This document shows, in pieces, positions 8,355 to 17,784 of a stretch of 64,000 nucleotides of DNA. Every line of letters begins with the position of its first letter. The stretch's first letter is position 1. The notes below the pieces were generated by a model, which saw only the letters and a list, made by a program, of their open reading frames with translations, did no database searches and was not told the origin of the DNA. A program made the position numbers and the translations under genes. Source of the stretch: Nocardia sp. alder85J (GTDB lineage: Bacteria; Actinomycetota; Actinomycetes; Mycobacteriales; Mycobacteriaceae); the NCBI RefSeq assembly GCF_020176955.2, contig NZ_JAIUCZ020000006.1, positions 481,367 through 545,366 of the forward strand, given 5' to 3'.

Positions 8355-9704
8355 ATGGAACCGACGACAGGCGGCAAGGCACTCACTCGCGAGCTGCGCG
8401 ACAACTACCTCGCAACCTTGACCGAGGAGTCCCTATCCGCGCTCATGCGATCCACGTGGACCTGGGACGATCGCGCCCTGCGGCGTCGACTCAGCGAGCT
8501 CCTCACCGGACTGACGGCCGTACGCGAACTACGCGTCGGTGCGGTCGGATGCCCGGCTTCGGCGCTCGAGGCCATCGAGTCGAGGGTGCTCGCCGCTGCG
8601 GGTGAGTTCGTCGCCGAGGTTCTCGGCTTACGACTGCTGGCCGATGCCGACAACGCATACCGCGAGGCCCTACTCCCGCTGGTCGCGGCTACCGGCGAGT
8701 TGACCGCCGAAGCCTCCCGCGCTGTCGACACGCTGGCCGTGGATGTCACCGGCCGGGTGATCGTGCGCAACGAAGGATCGACCTCGGTTCTTCCAGAGGT
8801 CGAATGGGACACGAAAGCGTTCCAACACGACGCGAAGGCGCTTTCCGAAGTCGCCTACGCGGCCGGCTACACCCTGACCCGACGCGATTACTTCCCGGCG
8901 GCCGGGCTTGGTGCGCAGGCATTCGCCATCGCGAGTTCCCCGACGGACAACAGCGTCGACGTGCGGCGGTCGACGCTGGCGGCAGCCGAGAAAACCGGTT
9001 CCTGGGATCCTGCTCTGGTGCGGACCCGGGCGACGGCCGCCGGCGACGGATGGCAGCTCACCGGCGAGAAGTGGTACGTGCCGGGCGCGGAAGCAGCGGA
9101 GCAGATCTTCGTGATCGCGCGCACTGTCGGCGGGCCCTCGCTGTACCTGATCGAGCGTGACGCTCCGGGCGTCACCGTCGAACAATCGGACTCGCTGGAC
9201 GCGACACGACCGCTTGCTCACATCCGGTTCGAGAACGCTCCCGCCGTCCTGATCGGCCGCGAGGGCGCCGGCGGCCGCACCATGAACCGCACCGTCGATC
9301 GCGCGACCACAGTGCTCGCCGCGGAACAGATGGGCATCGTGGACCGGGCGTTGAAATGCTTGTCCGAGGTGCTGCCGGCATCCACCGATGCCGAGTCGTG
9401 GCATGCGTACACCAGGCAACTGGCTGAACTCGAACTGGCTCGGGCGAGCGCGACCGCACTCTGGTATCGGTCGGTGCGACTCCAGGGCGGAGACGACCTC
9501 GAGGCGAGCTCGGTCGCCGCGGCAATGGCACACATCGGTTGTTCGAACGCGGTACGGCAGGTTGCGCTGCACCTGCCCTCCATCACCGCTGATCTGGACC
9601 GAGCCACCGCCGACACGATCGCCGTTCGCGCCCGGTGCACCGACCTGATGTTCGGTGGTCCGGCACTGGCACACGAACGATTGCTGGAACGCCTCGGAAT
9701 CTGA
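8355..9704 (+). CDS. Acyl-CoA dehydrogenase-like protein with an atypical N-terminus
   Basis: 449 residues from the ATG at 8355 (GGGAGG site). The last ~170 residues look like the C-terminal helical domain of acyl-CoA dehydrogenases (GGRTMNRTVDRATTVLAAEQMG...), and WQLTGEKWYVPGA matches their middle beta domain. The first ~140 residues do not look like the usual N-terminal helical domain: they lack the IPEEYGG-type turn and are unusually long and acidic. The usual catalytic ER motif of the helix-G type is replaced by AEQMG, so it may be a non-catalytic partner. It stands alone, divergent from the amidohydrolase and 70 nt upstream of a TetR regulator. Confidence 0.7.
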   Translation: MEPTTGGKALTRELRDNYLATLTEESLSALMRSTWTWDDRALRRRLSELLTGLTAVRELRVGAVGCPASALEAIESRVLAAAGEFVAEVLGLRLLADADNAYREALLPLVAATGELTAEASRAVDTLAVDVTGRVIVRNEGSTSVLPEVEWDTKAFQHDAKALSEVAYAAGYTLTRRDYFPAAGLGAQAFAIASSPTDNSVDVRRSTLAAAEKTGSWDPALVRTRATAAGDGWQLTGEKWYVPGAEAAEQIFVIARTVGGPSLYLIERDAPGVTVEQSDSLDATRPLAHIRFENAPAVLIGREGAGGRTMNRTVDRATTVLAAEQMGIVDRALKCLSEVLPASTDAESWHAYTRQLAELELARASATALWYRSVRLQGGDDLEASSVAAAMAHIGCSNAVRQVALHLPSITADLDRATADTIAVRARCTDLMFGGPALAHERLLERLGI

Positions 9705-9774
9705 CGCGGTGTCCGGCGGCCGGGCGGAAGTGGTACTCCCCCCTCTCGAACAGGTGGGTGAGTACACTCGATCC

Positions 9775-10440
9775 GTGGGAACGAGCGACCGCCTGGCGCA
9801 CGCCGACGGGTCCGCGACAACGTCCCGGCGCGGTCGGCCCCCCTCGCTGACCGAGGACCAGATCGTCGATGCCGCCCTGGAGATCATCCGGGCCGACGGG
9901 CTCGAAGCGCTGTCCATGCGGCGGTTGTCTCAGCGGCTTCGCAAATCGCAGATGGCCGCGTACTCCTACGTGGCGGACAAGCAACAACTGCTGGATCTGG
10001 TGGCTCGCCGCACCCTGGCCGACGTGCCGATCCCGGATGAAGCGACCGGGCCCTGGGATGTCCGGTTGAGAGTGCTCATCGACGGTATCGACGCTCAACT
10101 GCGCAGGCATCCGGGCATTGCGGGCTTGCTGTTGCAGCGGATGCTGCATTCGGATCGACGGTTGGTCGATGCGATCATGACCATTTTGCTCGAGGCGGGC
10201 TTGGCCGAACGGCAGGTTCTGCTCTCCTACTCGATGATCCACACGTATCTGTTCGGCCGGTACGAGGTTGCGCTGGCGGATGCTCCTCGCCACGACACCG
10301 ATCTACCACCGACGCTGGCACAGGTGATCCCATATCTCGACGATCTGCACGGTGCCGACTACTACAACTTCGGCATCGAAACCCTCATCGATGGGTTGCG
10401 CGCGCGGGTGGCCGAGAACTCTCGTGAGGTCATCGACTGA
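9775..10440 (+). CDS. TetR family regulator
   Basis: 221 residues from the GTG at 9775. An N-terminal helix-turn-helix (RRGRPPSLTEDQIVDAALEIIRADG, then SMRRLSQRLRKSQMAAYSYVADKQQLLDLV) is followed by a ligand-binding domain of the TetR_C type. A longer reading frame exists to 9655 but overlaps the preceding gene. GTACTC (9733-9738) and GAGTAC (9760-9765) form a spaced inverted repeat directly upstream and could be its own operator. Likely a repressor of the divergent amidohydrolase/dehydrogenase pair. Confidence 0.85.
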   Translation: MGTSDRLAHADGSATTSRRGRPPSLTEDQIVDAALEIIRADGLEALSMRRLSQRLRKSQMAAYSYVADKQQLLDLVARRTLADVPIPDEATGPWDVRLRVLIDGIDAQLRRHPGIAGLLLQRMLHSDRRLVDAIMTILLEAGLAERQVLLSYSMIHTYLFGRYEVALADAPRHDTDLPPTLAQVIPYLDDLHGADYYNFGIETLIDGLRARVAENSREVID

Positions 10441-10481
10441 TCCGCCTCCCGTCGCGCCGACCTCGATCAGAGGGCAGCGCG

Positions 10482-11921
10482 TCAGCCGCCGTCCCCGCGC
10501 AGCCGCGCCCGCTGCAGCTTCCCGGCCGCAGTCCGCGGCAACTCGTCGACGATGACGATCTCGCGCGGAATCTTGTATGTCGCAAGACGTTTCGAAAGGA
10601 ACTCGAGCAGGTCCGCCGGAGAGGTCGCTTCCGACAGCGTGACGAAAGCGACCACACGCTCGCCGCGGTGCTCGTCGGGACGCCCGATCACCGCGGCGTC
10701 GGTCACCGCCGGATGTCGCGAGAGCTCGGCCTCCACCTCGGCCGGTGCGACCTGGAAACCCGAGACCTTGATCATGTCCTTGAGCCGATCCAGGATCCAC
10801 AGCCGCTCGTTCTCATCGACGCGGCCCGCGTCGCCGGTCCGGAACCAGCCCTCGGCGAGGAACGGGTCGTCCTCGACGGTGACGGTGTATCCACTGGCCA
10901 CGCACGGGCCGCGGACCTCGATCTCGCCGCCCTGGCCGAGTCTGATCTCGTTTCCGGCGGCGACGAATCCCGGGGAATCCAGGCGCCATTGCGCAGGTTG
11001 TCCCACCGGATTGAACGCCACCGCAAACGCTTCGGTCATTCCGTAGGAACACAGGAACCCGATGCCCGTGCGCGAGGTGATGGCCGCCGCCAGTTCGGCC
11101 GGAACGGCGCTACCTCCCCACATGAAATACCGCAGACCCGGGAATCGGGCCGCGCTCAAGTCGGGCAGCGAGGCCAGACGATTCGCGACAGCGCCGGCGA
11201 GCGGCCACACGGTCACCGCGTCGTCCTGAATCTGGCGCAGGCAGCGATCGAAGTCGAATCGTTCGAACAGTGTCACCTCCGCCCCGGCGCTGAGGGCCGC
11301 GCCCATCATCGAGGTTCCGAAGATATGGCAGAGCGGCAGCGAGATCTGCAACCGATCCGTGTCGGTCAATCCCAGATGCGCGACCAGCTGGCCGATGCCA
11401 CCGGACAGACTTCGAACGGTGTGCACGACGCCCTTCGGGAGTCCGGTGGTGCCCGAAGAGAACGGGATGCACAACTCGGCATCCGCGGGTGAGCCGGCCG
11501 GATGAGGAGACCGGGCCGGCGTGGCGTCCGCCGACGCATCGGAAATCACGTCGGCGGACAATCGGATCGGCAGTGTGGTGCCCGTGTCACAGTGGCGGCT
11601 CGAGTAGATCATCGCCTCGGCGCCGGCGGTCGCGATCACCCGGTCGATCTCGGCACGGGTCCAATACGGGTTCGGCAGCACGAACACCGCGCCGATCCGC
11701 GCCAGCGCGAACTGCGCGAACAGATACTCCGGCCGACTCTCCAGCACCAGCAATGTGCGGGTGCCGGCGCCGATACCGGACTGGACGAGTCGCGCCGCCA
11801 CTCGGGAGATCGCCTGATCGAAGGCCTGATAGGTCCACCTCCGGCCCTCGAATCTCAGCGCGGTCCGGCTCGGCCAGCGTTGCGCCGCCAGAGTCGGCAG
11901 GTCGCCGTACTCCGCGATCAT
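10482..11921 (-). CDS. AMP-forming acyl-CoA synthetase
   Basis: 479 residues. P-loop FSSGTTGLPKGVVH, CSYGMTEAF, GWFRTGDAGRVDENERLWILDR, the hinge VSGFQVAPAEVE and the C-terminal lysine in RTAAGKLQR are all present, so this is a complete 4-coumarate-CoA-ligase-type enzyme. The ATG at 11921 has a GAGGTG site; the frame is open further upstream but that part overlaps the neighbouring gene. It lies 43 nt downstream of the 11965-12999 gene on the same strand, suggesting an operon. It meets the TetR gene convergently with only 41 nt between, without a clear hairpin. Confidence 0.9.
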   Translation of the reverse strand: MIAEYGDLPTLAAQRWPSRTALRFEGRRWTYQAFDQAISRVAARLVQSGIGAGTRTLLVLESRPEYLFAQFALARIGAVFVLPNPYWTRAEIDRVIATAGAEAMIYSSRHCDTGTTLPIRLSADVISDASADATPARSPHPAGSPADAELCIPFSSGTTGLPKGVVHTVRSLSGGIGQLVAHLGLTDTDRLQISLPLCHIFGTSMMGAALSAGAEVTLFERFDFDRCLRQIQDDAVTVWPLAGAVANRLASLPDLSAARFPGLRYFMWGGSAVPAELAAAITSRTGIGFLCSYGMTEAFAVAFNPVGQPAQWRLDSPGFVAAGNEIRLGQGGEIEVRGPCVASGYTVTVEDDPFLAEGWFRTGDAGRVDENERLWILDRLKDMIKVSGFQVAPAEVEAELSRHPAVTDAAVIGRPDEHRGERVVAFVTLSEATSPADLLEFLSKRLATYKIPREIVIVDELPRTAAGKLQRARLRGDGG

Positions 11922-11964
11922 TTCCGCACCTCGATCCACCCGAGCCGTGCACGGATCCCGCGCG

Positions 11965-12999
11965 TCACCAACGACGGCGATCACCGTTGCCCGGAACGGA
12001 CTCTCCCCACGCCATCCAGACATCCGGCACCCGGGTGTCGGCGACTCGATGCATCCGGCCCTCCTGCTGCGGGTTCGGGATCCGGCCCAGCCCCTCCATC
12101 CGGCCGCGCGGATCGGGATCACAGGTCCAGGCCTCGCCGTCGATCGTGTAGTCGATGCCGTCGTGCCAGTAGCCGTCCGCGTTCCGCCGGATCTGCGCGT
12201 CCATGGTGTGGGCGCTGGTGACACTGCCGTCGCTGTGCCCGATGACCCCGACGTGGAGACGACCGTTGCCGTAGAGGAAATGTCCGACCTCGGCGGTGCC
12301 GTCCTCGTAATGGTTGGCCCACGAGTACCAGGTGGTGTACTCGGCATCGTGCAGCGGATCCTTGTCGACGTAGAGCCGGGCGCCCGCCCGCATCCACGCC
12401 TCCTCCCAGAACAGGAAGCCGCGCACCCGCTTGCCGCCGAGATCGCCCTGCACGAGCCATGTTTGGGTCAGATACAGCAGCGAGGAGTCCGGCCCGGGGA
12501 GGAACCACTGCAGCGGCGGCGCGATCAAGGTGCCGGTGACGTCGATGATATCCGTCTCGCGGTAGGCCATGCCCTCGGTGGTGAGCGTCAGGGCCACGGC
12601 ACGCCCGTGCTCGTTGGCCGGTGCGGACAGCTCGACGGTGGTCGAGTCCACGACCCGGCGCGACATCTCGTTGCTGTCCGGAGCGTAGCGTGGCTCACGC
12701 CGGAGCTGTAGCTGCTCGTCCACGCCCGTGCTGGACAGCAGGATGAGTTTGCCACCGAGTGAGCGGATGTCGTCGCCGGCCTTGACGTTGTCCCGGACAG
12801 CGGGGATTCGTCGCATGATCGAGTGCAGACCGCCCTCGTCGTCGCGGAGCGTGCCCCAGATATAGCCCGCCTCCGGGGCCAGGCCATGGATGGTGCTGTC
12901 GGCTGCGAGGACAGCGGCGGGCTCGAAGCGCCGCCCGGAGCTGAGCGCGGCATGGTTGAACGAGCCGGTCGACGGCAGTTCGATGCTCACACTGGTCAC
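11965..12999 (-). CDS. Uncharacterised protein, possible AttH/CrtC-like double lipocalin fold
   Basis: 344 residues from the GTG at 12999 (GAAAGGA site). The protein is rich in Trp and Tyr (WGTLRDDEGG, LYLTQTWLVQGDLGG, GFLFWEEAWMRAG, TTWYSWANHYEDG) and beta-stranded, with no membrane segment. This recalls AttH/hydroxyneurosporene-synthase-like lipocalin domains that bind or transform hydrophobic molecules. The match is by general pattern only and I am not sure of the family. It is upstream of an acyl-CoA ligase in the same direction, so it may handle the ligase's lipophilic substrate. Confidence 0.6.
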   Translation of the reverse strand: MTSVSIELPSTGSFNHAALSSGRRFEPAAVLAADSTIHGLAPEAGYIWGTLRDDEGGLHSIMRRIPAVRDNVKAGDDIRSLGGKLILLSSTGVDEQLQLRREPRYAPDSNEMSRRVVDSTTVELSAPANEHGRAVALTLTTEGMAYRETDIIDVTGTLIAPPLQWFLPGPDSSLLYLTQTWLVQGDLGGKRVRGFLFWEEAWMRAGARLYVDKDPLHDAEYTTWYSWANHYEDGTAEVGHFLYGNGRLHVGVIGHSDGSVTSAHTMDAQIRRNADGYWHDGIDYTIDGEAWTCDPDPRGRMEGLGRIPNPQQEGRMHRVADTRVPDVWMAWGESVPGNGDRRRW

Positions 13000-13298
13000 A
13001 GTGTTCGTCCTTTCGGTGAATTGCGGCGGCTGTTGCGCCGCCGTCGGCGGATGTCGGTCGGCACCGATATCGGCCCGTCGTGCGGGTCGATATCGTGGCC
13101 ACCTCCCATGCGCGGCCGGCAGCCCGAGTACGGCGGACCGGCGTCGGCCGTAGTTTCGGTCACTACCATTACCGTAACTTGTCGGCTGGGTAAGAGCAAC
13201 GATTTCCGTGGTCAGCACTCGGTTCGGCAGACAGCCGACGTCACGGTGCGCGGAAGCGGTCGTGCGCAGACACGTGCCGCCGCCGCGCTCCGCGTCGG
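13000..13298. other. Intergenic region with the promoter of the 11965-12999 gene
   Basis: About 300 nt without a gene. The half near 13145-13200 is relatively AT-rich and carries TTACC (13169-13173) and GGTAA (13189-13193) as a spaced inverted repeat. It probably holds the promoter for the minus-strand gene starting at 12999. Nothing else is recognisable. Confidence 0.4.
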
Positions 13299-14080
13299 TC
13301 AGCGGGTCGGCGGGATGAACAGCGCCGGGTCGCTCTTCAGCACCTGGTATGTGCCCAGCACGCCCTGCTTGTCGGTGGTGGCGACGATGACGTCCGACCC
13401 GCAGACGTTGGGCGAGAGAGCGAAAGCCTTACCGTTGCACTGGAACTGGATACCGTTGGTGAGCGGGTACGGCTGCGCCGGCGCGTTCCGGAGGCCGTCC
13501 GCCACCGATTCACGCGTCACCTCTTGTCCTCGGACCGCGTTCAGCGCGCGAACCAGGCGGGCGTACTCGGCGGGATGGCGACGACGTCCAGCTGCGCCCC
13601 GACATTGCCGAATGCCAGCTTGCCCAGCTGATCGGTGGCCGCGGGCACGTCGATCGTCACCAGGGCCGCCTTGGTGACGTGACTCTGCCTGGCCAGTTCG
13701 GCCGGCGTGCCGAAGATCGAGGACACACCGTTCATCAAGCCGAAGACGTTCGGGGAAGTCAGCGACTTCTGCGACGTGGCGTAGTCCAACACCAGCGGAA
13801 CACCGGCCGGCGACAGCACATCGACGGTCTGGTCGACGAGCCCCGGCGCGCCTTCGACGACGGCGACCGCGCCAGCGCTGATCATCTGGTTGGCGCAGTC
13901 GGTCGCCGCAGCCGGATTACCCTTCGACTCATTCGGCGGACCCAGCAGCGCCGGGTCGGCCGTGGCGGTCGGGGATGACGTGCTGCCTCCCGAACTGCAC
14001 GCGGCGACGGTCGCGACGGCGAGCACGGTGACGGCGGCACCGACCACGGCGCGCCGGGTCCGAGGTAATCCCAGCTTCAT
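13299..14080 (-). pseudogene. Broken branched-chain-type ABC substrate-binding lipoprotein (LivK-like)
   Basis: The N-terminal part (start ATG 14080, strong site GGGGAG) has a signal peptide with the lipobox VAAC followed by SSGGS, then the first lobe of a LivK-type periplasmic binding protein up to ...VVAIPPSTPAW, where frame 1 stops (13541). One reading frame over, LNAVRGQEVTRESVADGL continues directly into a typical LivK C-terminus ending at 13299. The whole locus encodes about 260 residues where about 400 are usual, so roughly 120-150 codons of the second lobe are missing and the frame is broken at the joint near 13555. It is the last gene of the transporter operon. Confidence 0.8.
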
Positions 14081-14100
14081 TTCTCCCCTTCTGGTGAACA

Positions 14101-14119
14101 CGAGCCGAGTGACGGCTCG
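14101..14119. terminator. Small hairpin between livF-like and livK-like genes
   Basis: CGAGCCG (14101-14107) and CGGCTCG (14113-14119) pair over 5 nt in the 72-nt gap ahead of the binding-protein gene. This could be a weak terminator or an RNA-processing stem that adjusts subunit ratios. Confidence 0.4.
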
Positions 14120-14152
14120 CGGAGTCGACTTTTCGGCGCGGATGCGGACGGC

Positions 14153-14896
14153 TCACGCCTCGGCCGCGGTGGCAGACCCGAGGTAGACCTCGCGCAGGCG
14201 CTGCGGATTCGCCCGCAGTTCCGCGGCGGAGCCCCGCAGTCGCACCTGGCCGTGCACGAGGATCAATGCCTGATCGGCGATCTCCAGTGCCAGTCGAACG
14301 TGCTGTTCGACCAGGACCACGACCGCCCCGGTGTCGTCTGCGATCCGTCGCACGACCGGCAGCAGTTCCTCGACGATGACCGGCGCCAGGCCCATGCTCA
14401 TTTCATCGATGAGCAGGACTCTGGGCTTCTGCACGACTGCCCGGGCCACGGCGAGCATCTGTTGCTCACCGCCGGACAGATCGCCGGCGCGTACCTTCAG
14501 CCGGTCCCGCAGCGCGGGGAACAGCTCCAACGTCGCTATCAGCGCACTGCCGTCGTCACGAGCGACCTTCAGGTGCTCGCGGACGGTCAGGTCGACGAAA
14601 AGGCCCCGGTCGTCCGGCACCAGTACCAGCCCGTTCCGGTTCGCGTGCCGCGGATCGCCGTTGTGCAGTGTCGTCGTTCCGACCCGCACCGAGCCGCGCC
14701 GGTGCTTCAGAAACCCCGCCATCGTGTTGAGCAGCGTGGTCTTTCCCGCGCCGTTGGGGCCGAGGACCGCGAGTACCGTACCGGCGGGTGACTCGATATC
14801 GATGTCTCGGGCGACGGTGATGTTGCGGTATCCCACTGCCAGCCCGGCACATTCGAGAACGGACTGCTGTTCGGGGACCGGTTGCGTGTCAGGCAC
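14153..14896 (-). CDS. livF: ABC transporter ATP-binding protein, LivF type
   Basis: 247 residues. Walker A GPNGAGKTT, signature LSGGEQQ, Walker B VLLIDEMSMGLAP and the H-loop VEQHV are all intact. The extended MSMGLAP and the C-terminal YLGS are typical of LivF, the second ATPase of branched-chain amino acid-type importers. Members of this class in degradation clusters often import aromatic or alicyclic acids. The start overlaps the end of the fused HMG gene by 8 nt, so the two are coupled. Confidence 0.93.
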   Translation of the reverse strand: MPDTQPVPEQQSVLECAGLAVGYRNITVARDIDIESPAGTVLAVLGPNGAGKTTLLNTMAGFLKHRRGSVRVGTTTLHNGDPRHANRNGLVLVPDDRGLFVDLTVREHLKVARDDGSALIATLELFPALRDRLKVRAGDLSGGEQQMLAVARAVVQKPRVLLIDEMSMGLAPVIVEELLPVVRRIADDTGAVVVLVEQHVRLALEIADQALILVHGQVRLRGSAAELRANPQRLREVYLGSATAAEA

Positions 14897-17624
14897 CGAC
14901 AGCCACCTCGCTTCCGAGATAGGCGGCCGCGACGAGCTCGTTGCGCCGGATCTCGTCGGGTGTGCCCACGGCGATGACCTTGCCGAAATCGAGGACGTAG
15001 ACCAGGTCGCAGGCGCCGAAGATCAGGTCCATATCGTGATCGACCATCAGAACCGCGATTCCGGATGCGGCGATACGCCGCAAACGGGTTCCGAGCCACA
15101 GGCTTTCGTCGCTGTCCAGACCACCGGCAGGCTCATCGAGCAGCAGAACCGAGGGATTCCCGGCGAGAGCTCGGGCGATGGAAACCAGCTGCCGCTGCCC
15201 TTGTGACAGCTCGCTGACCGGCCGCTCACCCGCTGTTCCGAGGCCGACCGCCTCGAGTACGGTGTCCGCCGATACCGGTGTGCCGGTTACCGTCTCGCGC
15301 TGTACCGCTACCTTCACGTTCTCGCGAACCGAGAGGTCGTCGTACAACTCGAGCGCCTGGAATGTACGGCCGATGCCACGCCGAATTCGCTGATGGGGTG
15401 CCAGGCCGTCGATCGGTTGTCCGAGGAGTTGCACGGATCCGCCGCATTCGGAGAATCCACACAACGCGTCGATCAAGGTGGTCTTACCCGCGCCGTTGGG
15501 GCCGATGAGGCCCACCAATGCACCTGCCGGAACCGATAATGTCACGCCGTCGAGTGCGACCACTCCCCCGTAATGCACCGACACTCCGTCGGCGCGCAGG
15601 ACGACCCTGCCCGACTCGTCGACGCCGGTGCTCGTGGGATCGCCGTGCGGGCGCGCGGCCTGGTCGTCGCCGTCGTCCGAAACCATGCTCGTGACAACAT
15701 CATTCGGCCGACGGCGGGCGATGAGAGCGTGCACCGGGCCGACCAGTCCTTCGGGATTCACGATGACGGTGACGATCAGCAGGAGCGCAGCGATGGTCGG
15801 GTACCAGGCACCCGCGCCGACCGTCTCGTCGACGGCGATGTAGAGGAGCCCGCTCGTAGCGAGGACGCCGGCCAGAACACCGCCCGACATCGAGGTGACG
15901 CCCGCCAGGTAGACGGTTGCGAAGAATCCCACTGAGCTCATCGCCGAGAACGGCTCGAAGATCACCGACTGCTGCTGGTAGGCGAGCAGTGCCCCGCCCA
16001 GTCCGGCGATGAAGGAGCCCACCGCGAAAGCGATCAGCTTCACCAGCACCACATTGACGCCCGCCGCGGCTGCTGATTTCTCGTTGGCCCGGACCGCCAG
16101 CATCTGCGAGCCGAACCTGCTGCGCCGCAACATCGCTACCGCGAGAACGGTTGCCGCCAACACCATCAGGCACAGCACACCGAAGGCGAGCCGCGGATAG
16201 TCCGCGCCGACGCCGATCCCGAGATTCCACCCGAACAACGACGGCTGCGGTGTCGCGACGCCGGAGGAACTGACGAAATCGGTATTGCGGAACCACACCG
16301 CTTCCACGGCGTATGCCATCGCGAGCGTGACGACCGCGACCGACAGCCCGCGGATCCGCAATGCGGGCAAGCCGATCAGCACCCCGACCACGGCAGCGAC
16401 GAACGCGGCCACCAGCGGCGCTACCGGGAACGGCAGATGCCAGGCCCGGGTCACGGGCCCGACGAGGAACGCCGCAACGCCCGCGATCGTCAACTGCGCC
16501 AACGAGACCTGTCCGGCGTACCCGGTCACGACGACCACCGACAGCCCGATGACGGCCATGATCAGCGACAGGATCAACCCGCTGCGCCAGCGGTCATCGA
16601 GGACGGTCAGCAGTATCAGCGCGACCACCGAAACCACAGCCGTACCGAGGAACGGGCGTCTCGGCCGCGGTGCGGAACCGAGCGCTTGGACCACGACCGC
16701 TCCCCGCGCGGGCAGCGGCCGTGCCCGGACCACCAGCACGATCAGAATCAGCACCAGCGGAACGAGTTCCGGCAGACCCGTCGCCGGCAGCCAAGTGTGG
16801 ATGGTGGTGAGATATTGAATCCACGACTGCGCCGTACCGATACCGATACCGGCTACCACCGCGACCACGGCAAGATCGAAGCGTGCCACCACGGCGGCGG
16901 CCAATGCCGGGACGATGAACAGGGTGTAGGACACTGGTGCGAGCGATGTGATCGGTGCGATCAGGATCCCGGCCAGGCCGGCGACCACCGAACTCAGCAT
17001 CCAGTTGTAGGCCGCGATCCGGTCCGGGGACAAGCCGCTCAGATAGGCACCGCGCTCGGATGAGGCGACCGCCCGCGTCACGAGTCCGAATCGGCTGAAT
17101 CGGAGCCAGATCATCAGCGCAGCGGCCAGGCCGACGATCGTGACGGCGAGGTAGACACGGTCCTGCGGCAGTATGAAGTCTCCCCACCTCCAGACCCCGT
17201 CCGGGTAGATCGGATCGATCGTGACGGGTGCGGTTCCGAGACGCTGAGCGAGCAGCGCCGGAACGAGCACGGCAATCCCCAGTGCGGCAACCGCTTTCGC
17301 GACGGCAGGCGCGGTGCGCAGTGGCCGGAACACCGCGAAATACAGGAACGCACCCAGCAGCGCCGCTGCTACGGCAGCGAGTGCCATCGCCGGCCATTGC
17401 CCGAGCCTGCCACCGATGTTCACGGTCTTCGGCAGGCCCGGGATCGGAATCATCAATTGCCCTTGGCGCAGAAAGGCGTAGAAATACGCCGTCAGCAATG
17501 CGATTGCGCCGGTGCCGAAATTGACTACTCCCGAGCTTCGGTAGGTCAGCACGACCGCCAGCGCCAACGCTCCGAAGACCGCACCGCTACCCAAGCCAAG
17601 GAGCAGAAAGGCTATGTGCTCCAT
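14889..17624 (-). CDS. Fused LivH-LivM-LivG: two permeases and an ATPase in one chain
   Basis: 911 residues. Residues ~1-290 are a LivH-type permease (opening FLLLGLGSGAVFGALALAVVL), ~310-620 a LivM-type permease (VVTGYAGQVSLAQ, then a G-rich core with ...YQQQSVIFEPFSAMSSVGF), and ~650-911 a LivG-type ATPase with GPNGAGKTT, LSQGQRQLVSIARAL and LLLDEPAGGLD. Three normally separate subunits are therefore joined in transport order. The start is the ATG at 17624 with a GAGAG site. Together with the LivF-like ATPase it forms a complete membrane part; the substrate-binding protein at the operon end is broken. Confidence 0.92.
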   Translation of the reverse strand: MEHIAFLLLGLGSGAVFGALALAVVLTYRSSGVVNFGTGAIALLTAYFYAFLRQGQLMIPIPGLPKTVNIGGRLGQWPAMALAAVAAALLGAFLYFAVFRPLRTAPAVAKAVAALGIAVLVPALLAQRLGTAPVTIDPIYPDGVWRWGDFILPQDRVYLAVTIVGLAAALMIWLRFSRFGLVTRAVASSERGAYLSGLSPDRIAAYNWMLSSVVAGLAGILIAPITSLAPVSYTLFIVPALAAAVVARFDLAVVAVVAGIGIGTAQSWIQYLTTIHTWLPATGLPELVPLVLILIVLVVRARPLPARGAVVVQALGSAPRPRRPFLGTAVVSVVALILLTVLDDRWRSGLILSLIMAVIGLSVVVVTGYAGQVSLAQLTIAGVAAFLVGPVTRAWHLPFPVAPLVAAFVAAVVGVLIGLPALRIRGLSVAVVTLAMAYAVEAVWFRNTDFVSSSGVATPQPSLFGWNLGIGVGADYPRLAFGVLCLMVLAATVLAVAMLRRSRFGSQMLAVRANEKSAAAAGVNVVLVKLIAFAVGSFIAGLGGALLAYQQQSVIFEPFSAMSSVGFFATVYLAGVTSMSGGVLAGVLATSGLLYIAVDETVGAGAWYPTIAALLLIVTVIVNPEGLVGPVHALIARRRPNDVVTSMVSDDGDDQAARPHGDPTSTGVDESGRVVLRADGVSVHYGGVVALDGVTLSVPAGALVGLIGPNGAGKTTLIDALCGFSECGGSVQLLGQPIDGLAPHQRIRRGIGRTFQALELYDDLSVRENVKVAVQRETVTGTPVSADTVLEAVGLGTAGERPVSELSQGQRQLVSIARALAGNPSVLLLDEPAGGLDSDESLWLGTRLRRIAASGIAVLMVDHDMDLIFGACDLVYVLDFGKVIAVGTPDEIRRNELVAAAYLGSEVAVGA

Positions 17625-17677
17625 TCCACTCTCTCTCGAAATGCTCGGGTGCCGGTCCGCCCTCCGTGCCGGCCACC

Positions 17678-17708
17678 CGAAATCAGTTGTCATATTTGTG
17701 TGATGCGG
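17678..17708 (-). promoter_or_regulatory. Promoter island of the transporter operon with an AACTGATT half-site
   Basis: AATCAGTT at 17681-17688 (AACTGATT on the minus strand) followed by CATATTTGTG, about 60 nt upstream of the fused permease start. It matches the right half of the motif shared by other promoters of the window. Confidence 0.4.
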
Positions 17709-17784
17709 ACACATCACAGGCACGGAGATTTCCTGGGCGAACCGGCGCCGGGTCGTCGACCTCGGGACGAGCGGTCGATTCGGA

